A stretch of 64,000 bases of DNA from NCBI GenBank assembly GCA_013348845.1, contig CP054675.1:62001-126000 (forward strand). Reading direction: 5' to 3'. Made by a program: the position numbers and the translations under genes. The notes below the pieces were generated by a model. That model was not told where the DNA came from, searched no databases, and saw only the letters and a program-made list of their open reading frames with translations. Positions 18,165 to 26,914 of the stretch are shown here, in pieces. The stretch is from Candidatus Tepidiaquacella proteinivora. Its GTDB lineage: Bacteria > Bacteroidota > Ignavibacteria > Tepidaquicellales > Tepidaquicellaceae. Position 1 is the first letter of the stretch. Every line of letters begins with the position of its first letter.

Positions 18165-19463
18165 TTAAAATAAATTGCTCTTTCTGAATTTTATAACACT
18201 GATTGTACTGATTACGATAGTAATCCCAAGTAAAACCAAAACATTTGGAAGTACTTCAATGAAATCGAGCTTTCTCCATAGTACATCGAGGAATGCTTCT
18301 ATAGACCAGTAAACGGTAGTTAATTTACTGAAAATTCTAATATATTCAGGCATTAATGAAATTGGGAACCAGGCTCCACCAATTGCAGACATTGTTAAAA
18401 TTAAAAATGTGCCTAATCCGGTAGCCTGACCTGAGGTTTTACATATTGCAGATAAGAACATACCAAAAGAAGTGCATACCATCGAGGAAACAATTATAAT
18501 AATTAATAATTCGAGAAAATGCTCAAATATTTGAATATCAAAAAGAATTGAACCCGCAATGAATAATGCAATTAATTGTATTATGCCAATAGTTGTAAAA
18601 GCAATATACTTACCCCATAATACATCAGTTCTTGTTGCAGGGGTAGTGAGTAATCTTATCATTATACCTGTTTTTTTCTCATCAAATAAAGAAGTAGCGT
18701 AAGAAGTAATGGTAAACATTAGGAACATAATAGCCCAGCCCCCTACACTTCTTGTTGCCATCGGGTTTGCTACATCTTTACCAACTAATTGTTCACTTTC
18801 CAGATTGAGTATATTCTGAAATATATTACTTTGTTGTGTATCTGATGAATTTGGATTAAAATTAATGTTGGGATTTAATATTTCTGCTGTATCAATTTTA
18901 TAGTATTTGTTTATTGTTCTTGCTATTTCGTTATTAAACATTATTCCTTTTTCTTGTCCTAATGTTCCTACTGCTTGTCTTTGCATGCTTTTGACAAATA
19001 TTTCCGGCAATTGTTTCATTATTGTTTGATAAAGTACCCCTTCTGTAATTCCCATTTCAATATCGTTTTTCGGGTCATAATACAGTTTCAGTTTTAATGC
19101 AGTTGAAGTATCGGTATAAGCATCTTCTGGTATTATAAGGGCAGATGAAAATTTACCTGATTTTATTGCTGTCTTTATAGTATTTGTATCATACTTAACA
19201 ACTTCATTTTTCTCATTGTTATATGTTTTAATAAGTTTAAATGTATTTGAGGTGTCAAGTGATTTTTCAAGTTTTTTTGCAATTTCTGATGTGCTTTCAT
19301 TAACAAATCCTAATTCGATTTTTGATTGACTTGAATCAACCCCGAAAACCTTTCCGAAAATAAAAATTAATACTACAGGCACAAGAAATGTTATTGCCAA
19401 TGCAACTTTATCTTTTCTGAAAATTAATAAATCTTTTGATACAAGTTTTAAGATTGTTTTCAA
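18165..19463 (-). CDS. ABC-2 type transporter permease
   Basis: This 432-residue permease has one N-terminal membrane segment (ALAITFLVPVVLIFIFG, about 20-37), a large extracytoplasmic domain (about 40-235) and five further helices, with the DEKKTGIMIRLLTTPATR coupling loop near 260 that marks ABC-2/YhhJ-type exporters. Its start overlaps the ATPase gene's stop by four bases. A single permease with a single ATPase suggests a homodimeric exporter; the cargo is unknown. Members of this class move drugs, lipids or polysaccharides. Confidence 0.88.
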   Translation of the reverse strand: MKTILKLVSKDLLIFRKDKVALAITFLVPVVLIFIFGKVFGVDSSQSKIELGFVNESTSEIAKKLEKSLDTSNTFKLIKTYNNEKNEVVKYDTNTIKTAIKSGKFSSALIIPEDAYTDTSTALKLKLYYDPKNDIEMGITEGVLYQTIMKQLPEIFVKSMQRQAVGTLGQEKGIMFNNEIARTINKYYKIDTAEILNPNINFNPNSSDTQQSNIFQNILNLESEQLVGKDVANPMATRSVGGWAIMFLMFTITSYATSLFDEKKTGIMIRLLTTPATRTDVLWGKYIAFTTIGIIQLIALFIAGSILFDIQIFEHFLELLIIIIVSSMVCTSFGMFLSAICKTSGQATGLGTFLILTMSAIGGAWFPISLMPEYIRIFSKLTTVYWSIEAFLDVLWRKLDFIEVLPNVLVLLGITIVISTISVIKFRKSNLF

Positions 19464-20377
19464 TCTCTAAAAATCCTTCCTGTTAAATTCAAAAATAATG
19501 TTTCAAGATTTGGTTTGTAAACTTCTATAAACCTTTCGTCAATTCCGTTTTCTTCAAGTGCTGCAAAAAATTCTGAAAATCTGAATTCATCATTTGCTTC
19601 CAGTTTATATTTACTATTATTTATTGATATTTTTCCGAATTTTTTAAATTCTTCAATTTTTGATTCTGTTAAACCATTCTTGACGAAAAATATTGATTTT
19701 TTGGGCGGTAACAAATTTAATAATTCTTCTAATGTACCCAGAGCAATTATCTTTCCATAGTCGATTATACCAATTCTGTTACATAATTTTTCTGCTTCTT
19801 CCATATAATGAGTTGTATAGATTATTGTAGTTCCCGACGTGTTTAAATCCTGTAAATAACTAAAAATTGCATTTCGTGATTGTGGGTCAACCCCGACTGT
19901 TGGTTCATCGCATAATAAAATTTCGGGTCTGTGTAATAATGCTGCAATTAAATTTAATCTTCTTTTCATTCCCCCTGAATAATTTTTAACAAGGTCCTTT
20001 TTCCTTTCATAAAGTCCAACTGCATTTAGTTTTTCATTTATTATTTCCTTTAATTCCTTTTTAGGTATATCAAATAAACTGCCAAATATTTTGAGATTAT
20101 CTATTGCATTCAAATCTTCATATAAAGCAATTGATTGTGGAACGAGGCCGATTTTTTTCTTATAGGATATTCCAAGTTCTTTTATATCTTTTCCATTAAA
20201 TTCAATATAACCTTCATCCATTTGCAAATAACCAACAATAATATTTATTAATGTAGATTTACCTGCACCATTAGGTCCAATTAATCCGAAAAATTCCTTT
20301 TCTTTAATTTCAAGTGTAATTCCATCAAGTGCTCTTACGCTTGGGAATTGTTTCTTTATATTGTTAATTTTTAGCAT
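19460..20377 (-). CDS. ABC transporter ATP-binding protein
   Basis: This 305-residue ATPase has Walker A GPNGAGKST (about 35-43), Q-loop VPQSIALYEDL, signature YSGGMKRRLNL (about 134-144), Walker B LLCDEPTVGVDP and the H-loop TTHYMEEAE. The C-terminal 80 residues form the extra domain found in CcmA/DrrA-type exporters. It is the first gene of a three-gene minus-strand unit with the permease and the membrane glycosyltransferase. Confidence 0.93.
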   Translation of the reverse strand: MLKINNIKKQFPSVRALDGITLEIKEKEFFGLIGPNGAGKSTLINIIVGYLQMDEGYIEFNGKDIKELGISYKKKIGLVPQSIALYEDLNAIDNLKIFGSLFDIPKKELKEIINEKLNAVGLYERKKDLVKNYSGGMKRRLNLIAALLHRPEILLCDEPTVGVDPQSRNAIFSYLQDLNTSGTTIIYTTHYMEEAEKLCNRIGIIDYGKIIALGTLEELLNLLPPKKSIFFVKNGLTESKIEEFKKFGKISINNSKYKLEANDEFRFSEFFAALEENGIDERFIEVYKPNLETLFLNLTGRIFRD

Positions 20378-20556
20378 TTGATAAATTTAAAAACGAATTT
20401 AATTTTTTTAAATATAATTGGCAAGTTATTAATATTTGTAGATACATAAGATTATCATAAAATCTGCTTATCTGACTTTCAAAAGTTGAAGAATGAAATG
20501 ATAGTATTTATTTCTCAGTATTACCAAAAATTTTTAATCGTTAAATGCTTTATAAC

Positions 20557-20587
20557 TTTAAACTTCTTGTAGAAAAAAATATATTTG
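20557..20587 (+). promoter_or_regulatory. Probable promoter of purE-purC
   Basis: TATATTTG at 20580-20587 matches the Bacteroidota -7 box exactly; TTTA at 20557-20560 lies 19 bases upstream in the -33 position. Transcription should start near 20591, about 30 bases before purE, whose start has a good ribosome-binding site (AGGAG, seven bases before the ATG). The rest of 20378-20620 shows no riboswitch-like structure. Confidence 0.5.
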
Positions 20588-20620
20588 ATAACAAAATTAA
20601 ACCTATAATAGGAGAAATAA

Positions 20621-21094
20621 ATGGATAAAGTTATAATTATTATGGGATCGAAATCAGACCTTGATTGGTCAAAAAAAATTTCAGCATCGCTTAAAAATTT
20701 CGGTATTAAAGTTATAATGCATGTTGCTTCTGCCCATAAAATTCCGCTCAGGTGTGTTGAGCTAATAAAGCAATATGAAAAAGAAAATGTCGTATTTATC
20801 ACTGTTGCGGGTAGAAGTAATGCGTTAAGTGGTTTTTCTGATGCGCAAACTTTTTGCCCTGTTATTGCTTGTCCGCCATATAGCGAAAAATTTGGTGGCA
20901 ATGATATTTTTTCAAGTTTTAGAATGCCCTCTGGGGTTGCACCTATGTTGGTTTCTGAACCTGAAAATGCAGCTCTTGCTGCTGCAAAAATATTAGCACT
21001 AAAAAATGAAAACTTAAAACATAGGGTTATTGAATATCAGAATAAAATGAGAGACATATTAATAAATGATGATAAGGAGATAAACAATGGGTAG
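20621..21094 (+). CDS. purE: AIR carboxylase, class II PurE
   Basis: The 157 residues contain GSKSDLDW (about 9-16) and SAHKIP (about 44-49), the PurE active-site loops. The central motif is TVAGRSNALSG followed by PVIACPPYSEKFGG and SSFRMPSG. This is the pattern of class II enzymes (animal PAICS-type), which carboxylate AIR directly with CO2, rather than the GAGGAAHLPG pattern of class I enzymes that need PurK. It overlaps purC by eight bases, the same gene pair that is fused in animals. No purK is in the window. Family placement is seen in the motif; direct CO2 use is inferred from family knowledge. Confidence 0.88.
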   Translation: MDKVIIIMGSKSDLDWSKKISASLKNFGIKVIMHVASAHKIPLRCVELIKQYEKENVVFITVAGRSNALSGFSDAQTFCPVIACPPYSEKFGGNDIFSSFRMPSGVAPMLVSEPENAALAAAKILALKNENLKHRVIEYQNKMRDILINDDKEINNG

Positions 21095-22109
21095 CGTGAA
21101 AGATTTAAAGGTTTTAAAACAGGCAAATGAACAAAGTTTAGGTTTAGGCAGGTTTACCTTCTCAGATAGGTATTCTGTTTTTGACTGGGGAGAAATGCCT
21201 GATAAAATTTCTTATAAAGGTGCTGCTATTGCTATTCTTGGAGCGTACTTTTTTGAAAAACTTGAATCTATGGGAATTGATACTCATTATCTTGGTTTAG
21301 TTGAAAATGATGAAGCAAAACCACTTTCAGAGTTGAATGTTAATTCAGACACTATGGAAATTAAATTGTTAAGAGTTATAAGACCACAGGTTGTGGATGG
21401 AAAATATGATTATTCTCCATATAAACATCAAAAGGTAGGATTTTTAATTCCACTTGAAATAATATACAGAAATTATTTACCACCAGGAAGCAGTGTTTTC
21501 AGAAGATTGGAAAGAGGTGAAATTACACCACAGGATTTAGGTTTAAACTCTATGCCTGTACCTAATCAAAAATTAGATAAACCTATAATTGATTTTTCAA
21601 CAAAACTGGAAATTACAGACAGGTATATAAACTATGAAGAAGCTAAAGAAATTTCTGGCTTAAGTACTGAAGAAATGAATAGTATCGTTGAAATTACAAA
21701 TACTATAAATCAGTTAATTACAGATGAATTTTCTAAAATCGGGTTAGTTAATGAGGATGGTAAAATAGAAGTAGGTTTTAATATGAATAGAAAAATAATG
21801 TTAGTCGATGTTTTTGGTACTCTTGATGAATGCAGATTTACATACAAAGGAATTCCCATTAGTAAAGAAATAGCGAGAATTCATTACAGAAAAAGCCAAT
21901 GGTATAATGAAGTTGAAAAAGCGAAAAGGATAGATAGGCAAAATTGGAAAAAAATATGTATCTTGAAGCCTGAACCATTACCTAAAAAACTCGTTGATTT
22001 AATATCTCAGATTTATTGCAGCTGTACTAATGAAATAACAAAAAGAGAATGGTTTAAAAATATACCTCCATTTGAGAATATTTTAAAAGAAATTCAAGAT
22101 TTAATTTAA
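21087..22109 (+). CDS. purC: SAICAR synthetase (phosphoribosylaminoimidazole-succinocarboxamide synthase)
   Basis: This enzyme ligates aspartate to CAIR in purine synthesis. The 340-residue protein starts MGSVKDLKVL and shows TFSDRYSVFDWGEMPDKI (about 24-41), RVIRPQV, NYLPPGSSVFRRLERGE (about 130-146) and VDVFGTLDECRF, consistent with the longer PurC form found in archaea and some bacteria rather than the 240-residue E. coli type. The start overlaps the purE end and has a strong AAGGAG site inside purE, so the two products of consecutive steps are co-translated. Confidence 0.88.
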   Translation: MGSVKDLKVLKQANEQSLGLGRFTFSDRYSVFDWGEMPDKISYKGAAIAILGAYFFEKLESMGIDTHYLGLVENDEAKPLSELNVNSDTMEIKLLRVIRPQVVDGKYDYSPYKHQKVGFLIPLEIIYRNYLPPGSSVFRRLERGEITPQDLGLNSMPVPNQKLDKPIIDFSTKLEITDRYINYEEAKEISGLSTEEMNSIVEITNTINQLITDEFSKIGLVNEDGKIEVGFNMNRKIMLVDVFGTLDECRFTYKGIPISKEIARIHYRKSQWYNEVEKAKRIDRQNWKKICILKPEPLPKKLVDLISQIYCSCTNEITKREWFKNIPPFENILKEIQDLI

Positions 22110-22216
22110 AAGCAGTAAATTTTTTGACAAAGTCATATCTTTATAAGAATTCTCGGGATTTATTATTAAGTTGTTTTTCAATTTCTTTTTTGGTATTGTA
22201 AAGTAAAACTGTTTAT

Positions 22217-24742
22217 ATGAAAAAGTTATTTTTTCTTATTATTATATTTTTTTCATTAAAATTATATCCGCAAATTTATTTCGACCAGCTGACAGAAGTC
22301 CCTTCATTTACAAATAAAAATCTAAACGGTATTTATAAATGTGATTTTCTTAATAAAGTATATGTATTTGGTGATAGTGGAACAGTATTTGTTTCTGAAG
22401 ATAGTTGTTATTCATGGAGTTTTATTTATACGGGTTTCGCATATAATTTTTATAATGGAGTTTTAGTTTCGGGTGGTAATATTTTAGTGCCGTGTTCTGA
22501 TGGTATCATTGTTAAGTCTTCTGATTATGGTGTTGGTTGGGCTGTTTATAATACAGGTTTTAATAATAATATCTATTGGATACAGAATTCTTTGAATAAT
22601 CTTAACTATCTTTTAGCGGGAGGAGAAAATGGATTAGTTATCAGTAGTACAAATGGTGGTATTAATTGGTCTCAGATTCCTTCAGGGACTAATCTTGCTT
22701 TACGAAGTGCAAAAATTGACCAAAATCTTAAAAGAGGTGTTATTGTAGGAGATAGTGGGTTAATTTTTAAGGTGGAATTGAATTATCCTCCTCTTCCTGT
22801 TACTTATACACTTACTCAAAAAAATAGTAATACAAAAAGTAATTTATATTCAACATTAATTTATGATTCATTAATATATTTTGCTGTTGGTGAGAATGGC
22901 GATATCAGAGTCTCTGGTACTGCAGGTAATACCTGGCATTATAACTACTCCGGAGTAGATAATAATTTGTTCAATATAACAAAAAGTGGAAATACTTTGG
23001 TTGTTGTTGGTGATAATGGAACTATGATAAAATCCACAGATAAGGGTTCACATTGGGAAAAATTAAATTCCGTTTCCAATGCAATTATAAAATCAGCATT
23101 TATTCAAGGAAACAATATTGTAGCTGTTGGTTTAAACGGTAAATTACTTAAGTTTTTCCCTTCCCCAAAACTGGAAGGCACAACAATTAATTATTATTCC
23201 GGATTTTCTCCTAATAGAATTTCGACTTTTTTCAGTTCTTTTGGAACTTTTAATCAGAATTATACAATTTCAAATTATCCCGGATTTAAATGGCCTGCTG
23301 ATAGTAATAAATATGCAATTTATACTACGGGGTTAACACTTGCTGCTAAAGTTAATAATCAATTGAGAATGGTTTCAAATGGATATTATGGTGAATTAAC
23401 TTTTGGCTCTTTGGTTTACCAAGTTCCTTCCGGGAATCCATATTATATGATTTATAGAGTTAAGAGAGGGGATGATTGCTACAAAAGTGTTTCCTGGGCT
23501 AATTGGGGAAGAATGGTACCTTTCGGAGCCTCTTTTATTGATGTTAATAATAATAAAATTTTTGAGCCTTGTATTGATACGCCAGGAGTTAAAAATGCAT
23601 CCGAAACAATTTTTATGGTTCTGACAGATGGTTTTTTAAATAGACATAATGGTGATGTTCTTGGTGGATTAACTGCGCCTCTATTAGCAGATTTTTCAAT
23701 TACAATATGGGGGTATTCAGATAGTATATTAGGAGATGCTCATTTTATAAAATATAAAATCACTAATAAAAGTGATAGTAGATGGGATAGCGTATATTTA
23801 TCACTTTTTTCTGACTGTGATGTTGGTAATGCGGTTGATGATTATATTGGATGTGATACAATAAGAAAATTAGGTTATACTTATAATGCAGATAATTCGG
23901 ATACACAATACGGACTTAATCCACCAGCAGTTGGATTTAGAATTTTGAGGACACCCGTGAATAAAAATAAAATTCCTTATGATACTTTAGGGTTGACTTC
24001 GGTTAACCTCGTTTTTTGTAATGGGTGCGGAGAACCTTATTGTGAAAATGATCCTTTTGGAGAGCCTTTCGGAGCGTATAATTTTATGCGTGGATTTAAA
24101 AAAGATATGTCACCATGGTTGGATCCAACTTATAATCCACCTAAACCAACAAAATTCTTATATTATGGTGACCCTGAAACTCAAATTGGTTGGACTGAAA
24201 GTAAAGGAAGTGTAAAAAATTGCGGAGGAACAATTGGTACAATTATACCAACAAATCCAGGCGGGGATAGAAGGATAATTATGACAAGCGGGAAAGGTGA
24301 TTTTAGCGTTTTTCCTGGAGAATCCTTTGATTTCGTTTTTGCTCAGTTAATAAAAAGAGGAGTTAATAATCTGAATTCAGTTACTAAACTTAAAGAGTAT
24401 AGTGATTTAATTGCAAAATTCTACTATGAGAATGAACCTAAAGAAGAACAACCTACATTGATTCCAAATGAATATTTCTTGGCTCAGAATTATCCAAATC
24501 CTTTTAATACGAGGACTAAAATAAAGTTTGGCATTCCAATATCTGGATTTGTTGAAATAATTCTTTATGATATTTTGGGTAAAAAAGTTTTTAGTATATT
24601 GAATAAATATTATGAAGCAGGAATATACGAAATAGAGTTTGATGCTGGGGCTGAAAGAATTAATTTAAGCAGTGGGATTTATTTTTATCAAATGAATACG
24701 AAATACTATACCGAAACAAAGAAAATGATATTTACTAAATAG
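22217..24742 (+). CDS. T9SS-secreted protein with YCF48/propeller-like repeats
   Basis: This 841-residue protein has a signal peptide of about 19 residues (LKLYPQ). Residues about 30-330 contain repeated G-x-x-G-x-x-x-x-S-x-D-x-G-x-x-W units (for example STNGGINWSQ, STDKGSHWEK) of a YCF48/Vps10-like beta-propeller. The long central part is cysteine-containing and unassigned. The last 80 residues (LAQNYPNPFNTRTKIKF through SSGIYFYQMNTKYYTETKK) are a type A T9SS sorting domain, so the protein should cross the outer membrane and be released or surface-bound. The biological role is unknown. Confidence 0.8.
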   Translation: MKKLFFLIIIFFSLKLYPQIYFDQLTEVPSFTNKNLNGIYKCDFLNKVYVFGDSGTVFVSEDSCYSWSFIYTGFAYNFYNGVLVSGGNILVPCSDGIIVKSSDYGVGWAVYNTGFNNNIYWIQNSLNNLNYLLAGGENGLVISSTNGGINWSQIPSGTNLALRSAKIDQNLKRGVIVGDSGLIFKVELNYPPLPVTYTLTQKNSNTKSNLYSTLIYDSLIYFAVGENGDIRVSGTAGNTWHYNYSGVDNNLFNITKSGNTLVVVGDNGTMIKSTDKGSHWEKLNSVSNAIIKSAFIQGNNIVAVGLNGKLLKFFPSPKLEGTTINYYSGFSPNRISTFFSSFGTFNQNYTISNYPGFKWPADSNKYAIYTTGLTLAAKVNNQLRMVSNGYYGELTFGSLVYQVPSGNPYYMIYRVKRGDDCYKSVSWANWGRMVPFGASFIDVNNNKIFEPCIDTPGVKNASETIFMVLTDGFLNRHNGDVLGGLTAPLLADFSITIWGYSDSILGDAHFIKYKITNKSDSRWDSVYLSLFSDCDVGNAVDDYIGCDTIRKLGYTYNADNSDTQYGLNPPAVGFRILRTPVNKNKIPYDTLGLTSVNLVFCNGCGEPYCENDPFGEPFGAYNFMRGFKKDMSPWLDPTYNPPKPTKFLYYGDPETQIGWTESKGSVKNCGGTIGTIIPTNPGGDRRIIMTSGKGDFSVFPGESFDFVFAQLIKRGVNNLNSVTKLKEYSDLIAKFYYENEPKEEQPTLIPNEYFLAQNYPNPFNTRTKIKFGIPISGFVEIILYDILGKKVFSILNKYYEAGIYEIEFDAGAERINLSSGIYFYQMNTKYYTETKKMIFTK

Positions 24743-24862
24743 TAAAGATAGAGTTAATATAGATATTACAGTTTTTTAAGAATTTTTTAAAATCTACTTT
24801 TTAGAGTTGATTTGTATTCTAATTATAATTAATTTAAATTTTTTAAAATAAATTATTATATT

Positions 24863-25522
24863 ATGAAAAAAATTCTCATTACATTTAGTAGCGTTCTTTT
24901 TGTATTTCTTCTTGGGGTCTTTTTGTTCGGTTGCGTAGATTTTGAAATGCAGACAGAATTAAACAAAGATGGTTCCGGGACTATGAAAATTCATTACTGG
25001 ACAAAAAAATCCAATCTTACAATGGGTACTTCAGTAGGGGACTTTTCATTTGATGAGAATCAGGTGAAGTCGAATTATTCATCAGGGAATACTGAAGTAA
25101 CTGAATTAAAAATTGAGGATAATGACGCTGATTCTACTAAACATGTAAAATTGACTGTAAAATTTAAAGATTTTAATAAAATTTCTGATGCAAAGGGGTT
25201 TGCAAAGACAAAACCATATTGGGGAGAGGGTAAAGATGATATGGAGTTTAAGTTTATAGTTAATAAACAAGAACAAAGTAGTGGTCTTACCTCATCTAAT
25301 GTTCTCAAATATGAATTTGAGTTTCCCGCAGAAGTTGTTTCTACAAATGGTGTTAAAGACGGAAAAAAAGTTACATGGGATAAGACCCTTGCTGATTTGA
25401 AAGAAGACCTCGTTATGACTGCAAATATAAAGAAAGAAAAGAAATGTGGTTTATTTGGTTTTGAACTACCAATCGTAGTCCTTTTCGGATTAAGTTTATT
25501 AGCTCTATCAAGGAAGAAATAA
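24863..25522 (+). CDS. LppM-like lipoprotein with C-terminal membrane tail
   Basis: This 219-residue protein has an N-terminal hydrophobic segment ending LFGCVDFEMQ, a lipobox with Cys near residue 24. The body (about 28-190) resembles LppM-type domains: FEMQTELNKDGSGTMKI at its start and a final region of beta strands. The C-terminus is KKCGLFGFELPIVVLFGLSLL followed by ALSRKK, a short Cys-Gly motif, one membrane segment and a basic tail, as in CTERM-like sorting signals. It may thus be anchored at both ends or processed at the tail. The terminator at 25543 follows 20 bases after the stop, and the gene appears monocistronic. Confidence 0.65.
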   Translation: MKKILITFSSVLFVFLLGVFLFGCVDFEMQTELNKDGSGTMKIHYWTKKSNLTMGTSVGDFSFDENQVKSNYSSGNTEVTELKIEDNDADSTKHVKLTVKFKDFNKISDAKGFAKTKPYWGEGKDDMEFKFIVNKQEQSSGLTSSNVLKYEFEFPAEVVSTNGVKDGKKVTWDKTLADLKEDLVMTANIKKEKKCGLFGFELPIVVLFGLSLLALSRKK

Positions 25523-25542
25523 CTTATTTAAATTACAATTTC

Positions 25543-25585
25543 AGCCCCCTGATTTTTCATATAAAATCAGGGGGCTTTTGTTTTA
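25543..25585 (+). terminator. Intrinsic terminator after the LppM-like gene
   Basis: A 15-base stem (AGCCCCCTGATTTT-type arm and its complement around a short CATA loop) at 25543-25577 is followed by a T-rich run. It is the strongest plus-strand terminator in the window and separates this gene from the next operon. Confidence 0.9.
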
Positions 25586-25698
25586 ATGGGGAATTTTTAA
25601 AAATTAAATTTTGTAAGATAATTTGATATTTGTCCTTATCATTACTATAAGATATTATGGCTATTTTTTAGTGCTTATTTTGTGTATTCCTTATTAAA

Positions 25699-25729
25699 TT
25701 GAACAAGGGCAATATTTTAAATATATTTG
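25699..25729 (+). promoter_or_regulatory. Promoter of the serine hydrolase operon
   Basis: TTG (25699-25701), a 20-base spacer and TATATTTG (25722-25729) match the Bacteroidota promoter consensus exactly. The box ends one base before the first ATG of the gene, so the transcript would begin at about 25733-25734, at the second ATG. Confidence 0.65.
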
Positions 25730-25730
25730 T

Positions 25731-26903
25731 ATGATGTTTAGGTATTATTATTTTTCCATTATAGTTTTATTTGCACTTAATTTATTCGCACAGGATTTTT
25801 CTAATGTTGATAAATTAGTCTTATATGGGATTGAGCAAAAATATTACCCTGGGGCACAACTTTTAGTGGGTAATGATAAGAGTATTATTTATTACAAAAA
25901 TTATGGTAAATACACCTATGATTCAGATTCAAAGGATGTATCAGATAGCAGTATTTTTGATTTAGCATCTCTTACAAAGGTTGTTGCTACAACTACTGCA
26001 GTTATGAAATTGTATGACGAAGAAAAGATTTTACTTGATGATTATGTCGTAAAATACATCCCAGAATTTAATTCTTATGAAAAAGAAAAAATTACAATCA
26101 GAAATCTTCTTCTGCATAATTCCGGCTTAAAAAAATGGTTCCCCTTTTATACTAATTCAAAATCAAAAGAAGATATTATCAGATATATTTGTGAAATGAA
26201 TTTAGATTATCCTACCGAGTCAATGTGTAAATATAGCGATCTGAATATGATTTTACTTTCAGAGATAGTTGAAAGAGTTACTGGAAAATCTTTCGATGAA
26301 TATTGTAAAGAAGAAATATTTATCCCTCTTGGAATGGGTGAAACATATTTCAATCCTCCTTATGAAAAAAAACAATATTGCTTACCAACGGAAAAAGATG
26401 AATACTGGCGTTATAAATTAATTCAGGGTGAGGTTCACGATGAAAATGCAGCGGTAATGAATGGAATTTCAGGGCATGCAGGATTATTCTCAAATGCAAA
26501 AGATTTATATCTATTTATGAAAATGATGTTAAATTCGGGTATATATGAAGAGTTAAATAGAGAAACCGTATATCCTGTCTATAAAAGTTTAGTTAAGGAA
26601 GAAACTGTTACTTTATTCACTAAAAGATATAAAACTGATAAATATGAGAATCATACGGCTTTTGGTTGGATGACTAAGCCTATTCAGGAACCCGAAGTTA
26701 AAACTCAATGTGGTTCTTTGATTTCTGAAAATTCATTTGGACATACTGGTTTTACAGGGACAAGTATTTGGTGTGATAAAGACAGGAAACTAATTATGAT
26801 TTTTCTAACAAACAGAATATATCCAACACGCGAAAATTACGGGATAACCAAAATTCGTCCCGATTTACATGATGAAATTATAAAAATATTAACTAATAAT
26901 TAA
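25731..26903 (+). CDS. Serine hydrolase, class C beta-lactamase/penicillin-binding-protein-like
   Basis: This 390-residue exported enzyme has a signal peptide (LNLFAQ, near residue 20). It shows the catalytic triad motifs of the family: SLTK (SxxK, about residue 83), YSDLN (YxN, about 166) and FGHTGFTG (HTG in place of KTG, about 337). Family members hydrolyse beta-lactams, peptidoglycan peptides or esters, and the substrate is not predictable here. Two ATGs lie in tandem (25731, 25734). The promoter box abuts them, so the second ATG may be the real, leaderless start. pruA follows 11 bases after. Confidence 0.85.
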   Translation: MMFRYYYFSIIVLFALNLFAQDFSNVDKLVLYGIEQKYYPGAQLLVGNDKSIIYYKNYGKYTYDSDSKDVSDSSIFDLASLTKVVATTTAVMKLYDEEKILLDDYVVKYIPEFNSYEKEKITIRNLLLHNSGLKKWFPFYTNSKSKEDIIRYICEMNLDYPTESMCKYSDLNMILLSEIVERVTGKSFDEYCKEEIFIPLGMGETYFNPPYEKKQYCLPTEKDEYWRYKLIQGEVHDENAAVMNGISGHAGLFSNAKDLYLFMKMMLNSGIYEELNRETVYPVYKSLVKEETVTLFTKRYKTDKYENHTAFGWMTKPIQEPEVKTQCGSLISENSFGHTGFTGTSIWCDKDRKLIMIFLTNRIYPTRENYGITKIRPDLHDEIIKILTNN

Positions 26904-26914
26904 ATTAATAAGTT

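Noticed and set aside
20521-20901. 126-codon minus-strand frame opposite purE
   Set aside because: It covers the purE promoter and coding region on the other strand, and no signature was seen.
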